In this document: positions 8,324 through 16,788 of the stretch, in pieces
How the letters are laid out: each line of letters begins with the position of its first letter
How positions within the stretch are numbered: position 1 is the first letter of the stretch
Origin: Bacteroidales bacterium UBA4912
GTDB taxonomy: Bacteria > Bacteroidota > Bacteroidia > Bacteroidales > Dysgonomonadaceae
Length of the DNA stretch: 35,215 nucleotides
Direction of reading: 5' to 3'
Assembly (NCBI GenBank): GCA_002398875.1
Contig: DHCC01000015.1
Coordinates: 21,748-56,962 of the forward strand
Notes under the pieces: model-generated
What the model was told of the DNA's origin: nothing
The model's database searches: none
What the model saw: the letters and a program-made list of their open reading frames with translations, nothing else
Made by a program: the position numbers and the translations under genes

Positions 8324-8331
8324 TAATTTTG
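8324..8331 (+). promoter_or_regulatory. putative -7 box for the DUF3298 lipoprotein-rsmG pair
   Basis: TAATTTTG fits TAnnTTTG and lies 26 bp before the ATG at 8357. No TTTG stands at the expected -33 distance. Confidence 0.35.
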
Positions 8332-8356
8332 TGATTGTTTATTAATATTATTCTCA

Positions 8357-9265
8357 ATGAAAGTAACAATCAGAAAGTTGATTTTCAGCCTGTTATTGCT
8401 TACAATTACAGTTTTAGTATCATGTAGCAATGACAACGGACGTAGCAGATTCAGGACAGAGAACAATATCAGTTTTGATACAATTAGAGTCAACAGACGT
8501 CAGTATCTGGATGATGACACCACTAAACCGTATTGTGATATACATGTTAGTTTTGTATATCCGATAAGCAGCTCAAAAGCAAACCTTGATACCTTGCAAC
8601 ATTTTTTTGTAAGGAATATGTTTGGTTCATCATTTGAAAATTTAGAACCATCAATGGCTGTTGAAGCGTATATAAATAATTACATCGAAAACTATTCACG
8701 TGATGCTAATACTTATAGTGAAACGGTTAGCGATATGCAGGAATTGAATGCGCTTATTCCGGGGATTGATATTTCAGACAGTGAGCATGCATCTAACAAT
8801 ATCTTCTATTCTTATTATGAAAGTCTGACAGACTCAATCACATTTAATCAGCATGGTATTCTATCTTTCCAGATTAAACAATCTAATAGCAAAGGAGAGG
8901 CTGCTTCATATTATATTTCCTATTCCAATTATGCAATTAACCTGAACACCGGAGATCAGATTACTGAAAATGAAATATTTAATGCAGGATATGATAAAGC
9001 ACTACAGAGTCTGATTATTACTTCTCTGTTAGAGCAGAACAAGGTTAAGAGCATTGATGAACTAGAAGATTTGGGGTACTTCGGAATAAATGAGATAGTT
9101 CCAAACACTAATTTTCTGTTGAACGATAAGGGTATTATTTATACTTATAACAAGGGTGAGTATTCGGCTTATCAACTAACAGCTCCACAAGTTTTTATAC
9201 CCTATAGCGCAATACGTTCACTGCTGAGAAATAATACTATTGTAAGTAAACTGGCTGATTTATAG
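8357..9265 (+). CDS. DUF3298 (RsiV-like) family lipoprotein
   Basis: 302 residues. The signal peptide ends in a lipobox LVSC with Cys at 23, so an envelope lipoprotein is predicted. The C-terminal half (about 175-300) resembles the DUF3298/RsiV fold: YYISYSNYAINLNTGDQIT, then IFNAGYDKALQSLI and GINEIVPNTNFLLNDKGI, ending VFIPYSAIRSLL. It is a clear paralogue of the leftward lipoprotein at 33117-33983 (shared ITY/ISY-N--LN, EIVPN-NF-L---GI-Y-YN pattern) but lacks that protein's GGAHG turn. Its TAG stop overlaps the GTG start of rsmG (TAGTG). Ligand and role are unknown. Confidence 0.8.
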   Translation: MKVTIRKLIFSLLLLTITVLVSCSNDNGRSRFRTENNISFDTIRVNRRQYLDDDTTKPYCDIHVSFVYPISSSKANLDTLQHFFVRNMFGSSFENLEPSMAVEAYINNYIENYSRDANTYSETVSDMQELNALIPGIDISDSEHASNNIFYSYYESLTDSITFNQHGILSFQIKQSNSKGEAASYYISYSNYAINLNTGDQITENEIFNAGYDKALQSLIITSLLEQNKVKSIDELEDLGYFGINEIVPNTNFLLNDKGIIYTYNKGEYSAYQLTAPQVFIPYSAIRSLLRNNTIVSKLADL

Positions 9266-9888
9266 TGAAAGAAATAGAATCTAATTTTAAGAGCCTTACT
9301 GAACTCCAGGTAAAGCAATTTGATGCTCTTTTCGATCTTTACTCTGATTGGAATGACAAAATTAACGTGATTTCACGTAAGGATATTGATAACCTTTATT
9401 TGCATCATGTTCTGCATTCTTTGGCTATTGCCAAATATGTGACTTTTGTTGAGGGTACAACGATTATAGATGTGGGAACAGGCGGGGGCTTTCCAGGAAT
9501 TCCTCTTGCAATATTTTTTCCAGATGTGAAATTTCTTTTGCTTGATAGCATTGGTAAAAAAGTGAGGGTTGCCGGAGAAATTGCCAAATCTATAGGTCTT
9601 GATAATGTTGAAGTAATACATTCCAGAATCGAAAATGAAAAGCGTAAGTTTCATTTTGTTGTTAGTCGCGCTGTTATGTCTCTTCCCGAACTTATAAAAC
9701 TTACAAGAAAAAATATATTGAGAGAGCAAATAAATTCAATACCTAACGGCGTTATTTGTTTAAAGGGGGGTGACCTTACTTCAGAAACGGAGGCATTTAA
9801 AAATATTGCAGATATAGTTTCTCTTTCCGAATATTTCACTGAACCCTTTTTCCAAACGAAAAAGCTGGTGTACGTGCCAGTTAACTAA
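9265..9888 (+). CDS. rsmG: 16S rRNA (guanine(527)-N(7))-methyltransferase
   Basis: 207 residues, class I SAM methyltransferase of the GidB/RsmG family that methylates G527 of 16S rRNA. WNDKINVISRKDIDNLYLHH (29-48) and DVGTGGGFPGIPLAI (69-83, SAM-binding) are diagnostic, with SRAV further on. The only suitable start is GTG at 9265, which overlaps the previous stop; the family N-terminus (about 20 residues before the QFDALFDLYSDWN helix) confirms it. Loss of this enzyme gives low-level streptomycin resistance in other bacteria; here it appears intact. Confidence 0.94.
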   Translation: MKEIESNFKSLTELQVKQFDALFDLYSDWNDKINVISRKDIDNLYLHHVLHSLAIAKYVTFVEGTTIIDVGTGGGFPGIPLAIFFPDVKFLLLDSIGKKVRVAGEIAKSIGLDNVEVIHSRIENEKRKFHFVVSRAVMSLPELIKLTRKNILREQINSIPNGVICLKGGDLTSETEAFKNIADIVSLSEYFTEPFFQTKKLVYVPVN

Positions 9889-9897
9889 AATAAAATG

Positions 9898-9925
9898 CTA
9901 ATTTTGTATGAGTGATACAAATTAG
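9898..9925 (+). other. hairpin between rsmG and the hydrolase, containing a -7-like box
   Basis: CTAATTTTGTAT (9898-9909) pairs with ATACAAATTAG (9915-9925) with one bulged T and a 5-nt loop. No T-run follows. The left arm contains TAATTTTG, a TAnnTTTG match, so it may be promoter DNA with a dyad or an imperfect terminator. Confidence 0.35.
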
Positions 9926-9964
9926 TATTAAAAAACTACGATAGTTTAAAATTATTATCCTTTA

Positions 9965-10618
9965 ATGAAGATCAAAACATTCGAATTCAATCCACTGGGA
10001 GTAAATACTTACCTTTTATCTGACGAAACAAATGAGTGTGTTGTTATTGATGCAGCCTGTTTTTATGCAGATGAAAAAGCTCTTTTGCTAAATTACATAA
10101 TTGATCATGATTATGTTGTTAAACATCTTATCAATACTCATTTACATTTTGATCATATTTTTGGTGTAAATACTTTAGCCTCACAGTTCGGACTTAGTTT
10201 AGAATGTAACAAAGCAGATGAATTTCTACTTGACAATATTTCTGATCAACTTAAATTATTTGGCATTCCAAGTGCAAATAGTGATTACAGACCAGAAATA
10301 GGAAAATGGCTGAATGAGGGTGATGTTATTAGTTTTGGTAATCAATCACTAAGGATTTATCATGCTCCCGGACACTCACCAGGAAGTTTATTATTTTATA
10401 ATGAAGAATCGGGTAGTGTTTTTACCGGTGATGTACTGTTTAGGGGTAGCATAGGAAGAACAGATCTGGCGGGTGGTAATTTTGATGAACTTGTAGAGAG
10501 TATTCATACAAAACTTTTTGTAATGCCTAACGAAACAAAAGTTTACCCTGGACACGGACCTATAACAACAATAGATTACGAAAAAAAGAATAATCCATTT
10601 GTTGGAGTATTAAGTTAA
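9965..10618 (+). CDS. MBL-fold metallohydrolase, glyoxalase II-like
   Basis: 217 residues. The metal-binding motif THLHFDH (58-64, HxHxDH), the later HAPGHSPGSL, GDVLFRGSIGRTDL and VYPGHGP are those of the hydroxyacylglutathione hydrolase (GloB/YcbL) branch of the metallo-beta-lactamase superfamily. It is cytoplasmic (no signal peptide) and short, as in YcbL-type proteins that lack the C-terminal substrate domain. It likely hydrolyses a thioester, but the thiol is unknown since glutathione is rare in this phylum. It lies 76 bp after rsmG and 40 bp before gcvP. Confidence 0.85.
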   Translation: MKIKTFEFNPLGVNTYLLSDETNECVVIDAACFYADEKALLLNYIIDHDYVVKHLINTHLHFDHIFGVNTLASQFGLSLECNKADEFLLDNISDQLKLFGIPSANSDYRPEIGKWLNEGDVISFGNQSLRIYHAPGHSPGSLLFYNEESGSVFTGDVLFRGSIGRTDLAGGNFDELVESIHTKLFVMPNETKVYPGHGPITTIDYEKKNNPFVGVLS

Positions 10619-10658
10619 TAGAAAAATAAATATAAATAGGAAAAATAAATTGCTCAAT

Positions 10659-13520
10659 ATGATAAAGATGGATCAATTCAAAAATAGGCATATTGGTATC
10701 AATGAGGAAGATAAGATCAAAATGCTTGACAAATTAGGTCTTTCATCAATAGACGAACTTATAAATCAGACTATACCTTCTGATATTCGTTTATCAAATC
10801 CATTATCGCTTCCTGAACCACTTTCCGAACAGGAATATGCAGAAGAAATTGCAAATATTGCCTCTCAGAACAAGGTGTTTGCTTCATATATCGGAATGGG
10901 CTGGTATGATACTATTACCCCTGCAGTGGTTTATCGCAATGTATTCGAAAACCCCGTGTGGTATACATCTTATACCCCATATCAGGCGGAGATTTCTCAA
11001 GGTAGACTTGAGGCTTTGCTTAATTTCCAAACTATCGTTAGTGATCTTACAGCTTTACCTCTGGCAAACAGCTCTTTACTTGATGAAGCAACTGCAGCAG
11101 CAGAAGCAGCAACTATGATGTATGGTCTTAGAAACCGTGATCAGGTGAAAAATAAGGTAGAAACTCTGTTTGTTGATGAAAATATATTTCCCCAGACTTT
11201 AGCCGTCTTACGCACCAGAATGCATTACTCAGGTATAGAGATGGTTGTAGGTGATTACAAAGCTGTTACTTTCGATAAAGGATATTTTGGTGCTATACTC
11301 CAGTATCCTAATAGTGACGGTAATGTTGAGGATTATCGTGATTTTGTTAAGAAAGCAAAAGAAAAGGATTGTAAAGTTGCAGTTGCCACTGATTTGATGT
11401 CTTTGGTACTACTTACACCTCCGGGAGAGTGGGGTGCTGATATCGCTTTTGGAAGCAGCCAGCGGCTTGGAGTTCCTATGTTCTATGGCGGACCATCTGC
11501 AGCTTTTTTTGCTACCAGAGATGAGTATAAACGTTCTATACCGGGACGTATAATAGGCATATCAAAAGATGCAAATGGTAAGATTGCTTATCGTATGGCA
11601 CTTCAGACTCGCGAACAGCATATTAAACGTGAAAAAGCCACTTCCAACATCTGTACTGCTCAGGCTTTACTTGCCACAATGGCTTCATTCTACGGTGTTT
11701 ATCATGGTCCCCAGGGATTAAAAAAGATAGCTCTTAGAATTCATTCTATTGCTTCGTATGTGAACGAAGAACTTAAGAGCATGGGCTTTAAACAACTCAA
11801 TGACAGTTATTTTGACACATTAAAAATCAGACTTCCAGAGGGTATAACTGCTAAGGATGTGCGTGAAAATGCAGAGATGAGATCTATAAATCTTCGCTAT
11901 TTCGAAAACGGAGAAATTGGAATAAGTATAGATGAAACAACTAATGCATACAGGGTTCATGAGTTACTGGCTGTGTTCGCATTGACTGCAGGTAGCTCTA
12001 AGGTTTTTATGATAGATGATTTACCCGAAAAAACATCTTTAAAAGATTCATATTTAAGAAAATCAGAATTCCTTAAACATTCTACTTTTAACAGCTACCA
12101 TACAGAGACAGAGATGATGCGTTATATCAAACGTCTGGAACGTAAAGATATTTCGCTTGCCCATTCTATGATTTCACTCGGTTCGTGTACTATGAAACTA
12201 AATGCAGCTTCTGAAATGCTGCCGCTTGGAATGACCGAATTACAACGTATACATCCATTTGCTCCAACCGAACAAGTTGAAGGTTATAGGCAAATAATTG
12301 ATGAGCTTGAAGAGATGCTTGCTGAAATCACAGGATTTTCAGCTACCAGCTTGCAACCTAACTCAGGTGCAGCGGGTGAGTATACTGGTCTTATAACTAT
12401 TGCAAGTTATCTTGCAAGCAAAGGAGAAAGTGATAGAAATATCGTTTTGATTCCGGCTTCAGCTCATGGAACTAATCCTGCAAGTGCTGTACAGGCTGGT
12501 TTTACCCCTGTAACTGTATTATCTGATGTGAAAGGTAATGTGGATATGGATGATCTTCGCAATAAAATAGAGCAGTATAGAGATAAACTGGCTGCTTTCA
12601 TGATAACATATCCATCTACTCACGGAATATTTGAGACTGAAATCAAGGAGATGTGCCGTCTTATACACGAAGCCGGCGGACAGGTTTATATGGATGGCGC
12701 AAATATGAACGCACAGGTAGGATATACAAATCCCGGAACAATTGGTGCTGATGTGTGTCATCTGAATTTACATAAAACATTTGCCATTCCACATGGTGGA
12801 GGCGGACCTGGAGTAGGACCTATTTGTGTTGCCGAACATCTCGTTCCTTTTTTACCGGGACATCCTGTATCCTTTAAGTCAGACCAAAATACGGTATCTT
12901 CTGCTGCCTACGGCAGTGCCGGAGTATTGGAGATAACTTATGGTTATATAAGAATGATGGGGGCACAAGGACTAAAAGAAGCTACAGAAGCTGCAATACT
13001 AAGTGCTAACTACCTTGCTGAAATGCTTGACGATTCTTATGGGATTGTTTATCGCGGGGCACAAGGAAGAGTAGGGCATGAACTGATTCTTGACTGTCGT
13101 GGACTAAAAGATGTGTCTGGTATTACCGAGACAGATATTGCAAAACGCCTTATCGATTATGGCTATCACGCACCTACACTCTCATTTCCTGTACACGGAA
13201 CGTTAATGGTGGAACCCACAGAGAGCGAGAGTCTATCAGAGTTGGATCGTTTCATTGAAGCAATGATAGAGATACACGAAGAAATTATCGAAGTTTCAAG
13301 AGGTGAATTCAGTAAAGATGATAATGTGCTTGTGAACGCACCACATCCTGAGTATGTGATAACTGCAGATGAATGGAATCATAGTTATTCACGGAGTAAG
13401 GCTGCTTATCCACTTCCGTATTTAAGGGAAAATAAGTTTTGGGTTAATGTAGCACGTGTAGATAATGCTTATGGCGATAGAAATCTGGTTTCCAGCCTAT
13501 CGGAAATAGTAGAGAATTAA
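10659..13520 (+). CDS. gcvP: aminomethyl-transferring glycine dehydrogenase (P-protein), fused form
   Basis: About 953 residues, the single-chain P-protein of the glycine cleavage system, which decarboxylates glycine with PLP and loads the aminomethyl group onto GcvH. The N-terminal FKNRHIGINEEDK is standard. The PLP lysine is in HLNLHKTFAIPHGGGGPG (Lys about 706), followed by the Gly-rich loop. ATG 10659 is chosen over an upstream in-frame TTG at 10650; ATG 10668 is also possible. No gcvT, gcvH or glycine riboswitch is present nearby. It converges on the next gene with an 18-bp gap. Confidence 0.95.
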   Translation: MIKMDQFKNRHIGINEEDKIKMLDKLGLSSIDELINQTIPSDIRLSNPLSLPEPLSEQEYAEEIANIASQNKVFASYIGMGWYDTITPAVVYRNVFENPVWYTSYTPYQAEISQGRLEALLNFQTIVSDLTALPLANSSLLDEATAAAEAATMMYGLRNRDQVKNKVETLFVDENIFPQTLAVLRTRMHYSGIEMVVGDYKAVTFDKGYFGAILQYPNSDGNVEDYRDFVKKAKEKDCKVAVATDLMSLVLLTPPGEWGADIAFGSSQRLGVPMFYGGPSAAFFATRDEYKRSIPGRIIGISKDANGKIAYRMALQTREQHIKREKATSNICTAQALLATMASFYGVYHGPQGLKKIALRIHSIASYVNEELKSMGFKQLNDSYFDTLKIRLPEGITAKDVRENAEMRSINLRYFENGEIGISIDETTNAYRVHELLAVFALTAGSSKVFMIDDLPEKTSLKDSYLRKSEFLKHSTFNSYHTETEMMRYIKRLERKDISLAHSMISLGSCTMKLNAASEMLPLGMTELQRIHPFAPTEQVEGYRQIIDELEEMLAEITGFSATSLQPNSGAAGEYTGLITIASYLASKGESDRNIVLIPASAHGTNPASAVQAGFTPVTVLSDVKGNVDMDDLRNKIEQYRDKLAAFMITYPSTHGIFETEIKEMCRLIHEAGGQVYMDGANMNAQVGYTNPGTIGADVCHLNLHKTFAIPHGGGGPGVGPICVAEHLVPFLPGHPVSFKSDQNTVSSAAYGSAGVLEITYGYIRMMGAQGLKEATEAAILSANYLAEMLDDSYGIVYRGAQGRVGHELILDCRGLKDVSGITETDIAKRLIDYGYHAPTLSFPVHGTLMVEPTESESLSELDRFIEAMIEIHEEIIEVSRGEFSKDDNVLVNAPHPEYVITADEWNHSYSRSKAAYPLPYLRENKFWVNVARVDNAYGDRNLVSSLSEIVEN

Positions 13521-13538
13521 ATTATAAAAAACAACTTA

Positions 13539-14141
13539 TCAGTACAATTCAGGAATTTCCCCTTGTTCAAAAATGATCAGGGGGGAATTTGATACGTCTT
13601 TTTTGAAGGTACTGATGATATCGTCATTTACTTCCGTAAGAAGTACTTTCACACGATTTTCCATCACATCAGGATATGCACCTGCAAATCTGATTAAGAC
13701 GGGATGATCGTTGGGTATACTGCTGTTGACCAAAAAGTCATCAATATGATCCATAACTCTCATCATTTCTCGGTAAGAGTAACGTCCTGTCTCTATTTTA
13801 AAATTATCTGTTCCTAGAATATCTGTAAGATACTCTCTGTTTTTATCCATATTTCCTGTAACGGCAATTATGAAATTTCCGTTATTGTCAATAAATGATC
13901 CTCCATAATACTCTGGATATAAATCAGGATCAGACTCTCTTTCGATCCAGTCATCACTGAAACTTGCCATAAGTTTATCGTGTAAGGCCAATGCATTAAT
14001 ATTTTGAGCGGCTTCAGAGTTTATAGATTCCGGGTAATTTTCAGATTCTTGAATTGAGTTATTGTTGTCTTTTTGCTTGTTACAAGCCGCTAAACTAACT
14101 AAAGTCAATGAAAGCACTAGATATACTGCAGTCTTTTTCAT
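13539..14141 (-). CDS. hypothetical lipoprotein
   Basis: 200 residues. The signal peptide ends SLAAC with Cys at 20 (lipobox), then a polar Asn/Gln/Glu-rich linker (21-48). The folded part contains YGGSFIDNNGNFIIAVTG (about 79-96) and YSYREMMRVMDHIDDFL, a layout that resembles the inhibitory pro-region-like domain found beside streptogrisin-type proteases. This likeness is weak and no protease domain is present. It is transcribed towards gcvP and diverges from the next lipoprotein gene. Function unknown. Confidence 0.7.
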   Translation of the reverse strand: MKKTAVYLVLSLTLVSLAACNKQKDNNNSIQESENYPESINSEAAQNINALALHDKLMASFSDDWIERESDPDLYPEYYGGSFIDNNGNFIIAVTGNMDKNREYLTDILGTDNFKIETGRYSYREMMRVMDHIDDFLVNSSIPNDHPVLIRFAGAYPDVMENRVKVLLTEVNDDIISTFKKDVSNSPLIIFEQGEIPELY

Positions 14142-14274
14142 TTCAGATTGTTTCGAATTATAAGATTTTTGTTAATAACGTATTTGTTAAAGCTTTTGTT
14201 TATATTAAATGTTAATTAGAATCAGTATATAATGAATAAGTTATATTTCGTTGCTTAAGATATTGGGATTTGTG

Positions 14275-14282
14275 TATTTTTG
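14275..14282 (+). promoter_or_regulatory. putative -7 box for the DUF4382 lipoprotein
   Basis: TATTTTTG fits TAnnTTTG. It lies 25 bp before ATG 14308 but downstream of the in-frame TTG 14251, so it decides the start: translation from 14251 would begin upstream of the transcript. Confidence 0.45.
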
Positions 14283-14307
14283 TCTTTTAATCAACAGGAA
14301 TAACTTA

Positions 14308-15120
14308 ATGAGAAGAACTCTTTTTCCATACTACATTATAGTAACTATACTTATAATTATTGTCAGTTGCAGCAAAGAGGATGTTAGTGAAAATGCTGCT
14401 CGTTTACGAATTAAACTGACGGATGCAACATCTCTGGTTCTTAAAGAGTTACATGTTGATATTGCTGAAATTTATGTTTTTGTAACTGACTCAACAAGTA
14501 CTGAGGGTGAGTGGGTTCAACTGGAATTTTCAGGTGGAGAATACAATTTACTGAATTTAATGAACGGCAAAACAGTTCAGCTTGTTGATCAGTACTTTCC
14601 CGCTTATAAAGAGATTGAGAAAATTAGACTTCAGCTAGGCAATAATAACAGAATTCTCACAGTTACTGATAAACCTATCCCTCTTCAGCTATCACCAGAA
14701 ATTATAGATGGATTAATTATCAATAATATTGAAGTAGACCTTGCAACGAACGTTATTTCTAGTGTGATAATCGATATAAATGCAGCACTTTCTATCCATG
14801 AGATTAATGGCAACTGGTTTCTGAAACCAGCTGCCAGAGCCTTCGCTGAAACCTATGGAGGGTCAATCAAGGGATATGTTTCACCAATGGAGGCAAACCC
14901 TTTCGTAGCCATTATTCAGGATACTGACACTTTTTATACTTTCCCTGAACCTAATGGCATGTTTTATTTTTTTGGACTTAAAGAAGGTGTCTGGGATATC
15001 CATTTAGTAGCAAACCCTGAGACAAATTATCGAGATACTGTATTTACTGATACTTTATCTGTGGGACAAAAATTAGAACTTACACCAAACCCTATTCGTC
15101 TTCAATTTAACACACCTTAG
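14308..15120 (+). CDS. DUF4382 domain-containing lipoprotein
   Basis: 270 residues from ATG 14308. The signal segment FPYYIIVTILIIIVSC places the lipobox Cys at 21. Residues about 31-175 fit DUF4382: ARLRIKLTDATS, then LHVDIAEIYVF, GEWVQLEFSGGEYNLLNLMN and, later, SSVIIDINAALSI. The last 80 residues (YGGSIKGYVSP to the end) look like a carboxypeptidase-regulatory/Ig-like beta domain. An extended frame from 14251 is rejected because the promoter -7 box and lipobox spacing favour this start. Probably a surface or periplasmic lipoprotein of unknown ligand. Confidence 0.8.
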   Translation: MRRTLFPYYIIVTILIIIVSCSKEDVSENAARLRIKLTDATSLVLKELHVDIAEIYVFVTDSTSTEGEWVQLEFSGGEYNLLNLMNGKTVQLVDQYFPAYKEIEKIRLQLGNNNRILTVTDKPIPLQLSPEIIDGLIINNIEVDLATNVISSVIIDINAALSIHEINGNWFLKPAARAFAETYGGSIKGYVSPMEANPFVAIIQDTDTFYTFPEPNGMFYFFGLKEGVWDIHLVANPETNYRDTVFTDTLSVGQKLELTPNPIRLQFNTP

Positions 15121-15178
15121 ATCTGATTTTTTTAATTTATTTTCACATTACTAATAATACAATGATAACCTTCTTTAT

Positions 15179-15186
15179 TATCTTTG
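15179..15186 (+). promoter_or_regulatory. putative -7 box for the SPOR lipoprotein
   Basis: TATCTTTG, the commonest form of the Bacteroidetes -7 box, lies 49 bp before ATG 15235. No TTTG stands at the -33 position. Confidence 0.5.
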
Positions 15187-15234
15187 CATTTAACTATTTG
15201 AATTATTACGTATAATAATTAATTTTCAACTTAC

Positions 15235-15747
15235 ATGAAAAAATTCCATTTAATATTATTTTTCGCCGGTCTGCTAGTTTTGGGTGCATCATGTAAACCA
15301 AAACAAAGTGCCTATAAACAAGTTTATGAAGCTGCTAAAGAAAGAGAAATTCAGCAATCGGCTTCACAACCTACAACTGTTGTAAAGGATGCAAGTCCGC
15401 TTCCTCCTGTTGAAGTTTCAGTGAGAAAAGAAAAAGTAGAACCTGTTTATGCAAACGATGCAGCCGGACTAAAAAGATTCAACGTTGTGATCGCTTCATT
15501 GAGCGTTAAACTTAATGCCGAATCACTTAAACAAAGAATGGAAAACGAAGGACATAAGGTTATTCTTGCTGAGAATGAACAGGGAATGTATAGGGTGATT
15601 GTTGCAAGCTATGACACTAAAGAACAGGCCGCTGCAAAAAGAACTGAAATATACAATACTTATACATCAAAAGGAGATACTGATTATCTGAGAAGGACTT
15701 ATGGGGTACCATTTAATGACCTTTGGATTTTGGAAAGAGATTTTTAA
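15235..15747 (+). CDS. SPOR domain-containing lipoprotein
   Basis: 170 residues. The signal peptide ends LGASC (Cys 20). A Pro/Val-rich linker covers about 40-75, then a SPOR domain at about 80-145: RFNVVIASLSVKLNAESLKQ, the EGHKVIL strand, YRVIVASYDTKEQA. SPOR domains bind denuded glycan strands of septal peptidoglycan, so a division-site or cell-wall role is likely. It is monocistronic: its own promoter precedes it and a terminator follows. Confidence 0.88.
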   Translation: MKKFHLILFFAGLLVLGASCKPKQSAYKQVYEAAKEREIQQSASQPTTVVKDASPLPPVEVSVRKEKVEPVYANDAAGLKRFNVVIASLSVKLNAESLKQRMENEGHKVILAENEQGMYRVIVASYDTKEQAAAKRTEIYNTYTSKGDTDYLRRTYGVPFNDLWILERDF

Positions 15748-15788
15748 TAGAAACTGCAAATAGATTCAGTATTAAATTTAAAATAAAA

Positions 15789-15829
15789 TAAAAAGCTGCC
15801 CGTTAGATTTAATGGAGTAGCTTTTTTTT
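15789..15829 (+). terminator. Rho-independent terminator after the SPOR gene
   Basis: AAAAGCTGC (with CC) pairs with GTAGCTTTT across a loop, with one G-T wobble, followed by a run of T (15822-15829). It separates the SPOR gene from the hydrolase that starts 17 bp later. Confidence 0.8.
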
Positions 15830-15845
15830 CATTATTAAGCATAAT

Positions 15846-16607
15846 ATGAAAGTACGTTTTTTAGGAACTGGAACATCTACAGGAGTCCCGCAAATAGGCT
15901 GCAATTGTGAAGTGTGCACTTCCGATGATCATCGAGACAAACGACTCCGCTCATCTGTTAGAATTGAGGTTGATGGTAAAGTCCTGATTATTGATTGTAC
16001 TCCAGATTTCAGAAAGCAGATGTTGGGAGTGCCATTTGTAAAAATAAACGGACTATTGTTAACTCATGAGCATTATGATCATGTGAGCGGTATTGATGAT
16101 CTCAGACCTTTTTCACGGTTTGGATCTGTAAATCTTTACATGGAAAATAATTTAGAAAATGCTATTAGGGAGCGTCTTCCATACTGTTTTATGCCCAATA
16201 AATACGGAGGTGTTCCTGATATAAGTATCAATAAGATAAATGAGAAAGATGATTTTGAAGTTGAAGGGGTTAAAGTGACTCCTATACGTGTAATGCATTA
16301 TAAACTACCGATACTGGGATTCCGTGTTAAGGATTTTGCATATCTAACTGACGTAAAAACAATTCCTGAAAAGGAATTTGAAAAACTAAAAGGATTAGAC
16401 ACGCTCGTGATTAGTGCCTTGAGAAAAAAAGAACATATATCTCACCAAACTTTGTCAGACGCTTTGCGTGTTTCAAAACGAATTGATGCAAGAAAAACAT
16501 ACTTCTCACACATGAGTCATGAGATGGGATTACACGCCGAAATAGAAAAAGAGTTGCCGCAGAATACTTATTTTGCTTATGACGGTCTCGAGATTGAGAT
16601 TTTTTAA
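15846..16607 (+). CDS. PhnP-like MBL-fold phosphodiesterase
   Basis: 253 residues. GTGTSTGVP (7-15), a Cys cluster GCNCEVC (C19, C21, C24) and the metal motif THEHYDH (73-79) match the PhnP branch of the metallo-beta-lactamase superfamily. There the Cys cluster is a structural Zn site and the active site cleaves cyclic phosphodiesters such as ribosyl 1,2-cyclic phosphate. No phn (C-P lyase) genes are nearby, and this branch is widespread in Bacteroidetes without them, so the true substrate is open. Cytoplasmic. A strong terminator lies directly upstream. Confidence 0.85.
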   Translation: MKVRFLGTGTSTGVPQIGCNCEVCTSDDHRDKRLRSSVRIEVDGKVLIIDCTPDFRKQMLGVPFVKINGLLLTHEHYDHVSGIDDLRPFSRFGSVNLYMENNLENAIRERLPYCFMPNKYGGVPDISINKINEKDDFEVEGVKVTPIRVMHYKLPILGFRVKDFAYLTDVKTIPEKEFEKLKGLDTLVISALRKKEHISHQTLSDALRVSKRIDARKTYFSHMSHEMGLHAEIEKELPQNTYFAYDGLEIEIF

Positions 16608-16673
16608 CCAAACCTCACGCAACGTTTATAAATAATCTACGTCATTAAAGTAGCACGATACTCTATTTACTTG

Positions 16674-16681
16674 TATATTTG
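16674..16681 (+). promoter_or_regulatory. putative -7 box for the W/Y/G-rich protein operon
   Basis: TATATTTG fits TAnnTTTG. The predicted transcription start is near 16688, which is the first base of a hairpin (16689). No clear -33 TTTG is seen. The leader would be about 100 nt. Confidence 0.5.
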
Positions 16682-16688
16682 TACTTAA

Positions 16689-16730
16689 ACCAACAGACAG
16701 TAGCAATTTTCAATTAAACTATCTGCTGGT
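16689..16730 (+). other. 5'-terminal mRNA stem-loop in the leader of the W/Y/G-rich protein gene
   Basis: ACCAACAGACAG (16689-16700) pairs with CTATCTGCTGGT (16719-16730), 10 of 12 pairs, with an 18-nt loop. It starts at the predicted transcript 5' end. An unusually good Shine-Dalgarno, AAAGGAGAG (16777-16785), precedes the ATG at 16789. Together they suggest a stable, highly translated mRNA. Confidence 0.5.
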
Positions 16731-16788
16731 AAAATAGTCAAACAGAGTGATAGAAACATTTTAAAACAACAATATAAAAGGAGAGACA

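Noticed and set aside
10619..10658. Glycine riboswitch before gcvP
   Set aside because: The gap is only 40 bp and has no aptamer-like pairing.
14251..14307. N-terminal extension of the DUF4382 lipoprotein
   Set aside because: It starts before the -7 box and would bury the lipobox signal.
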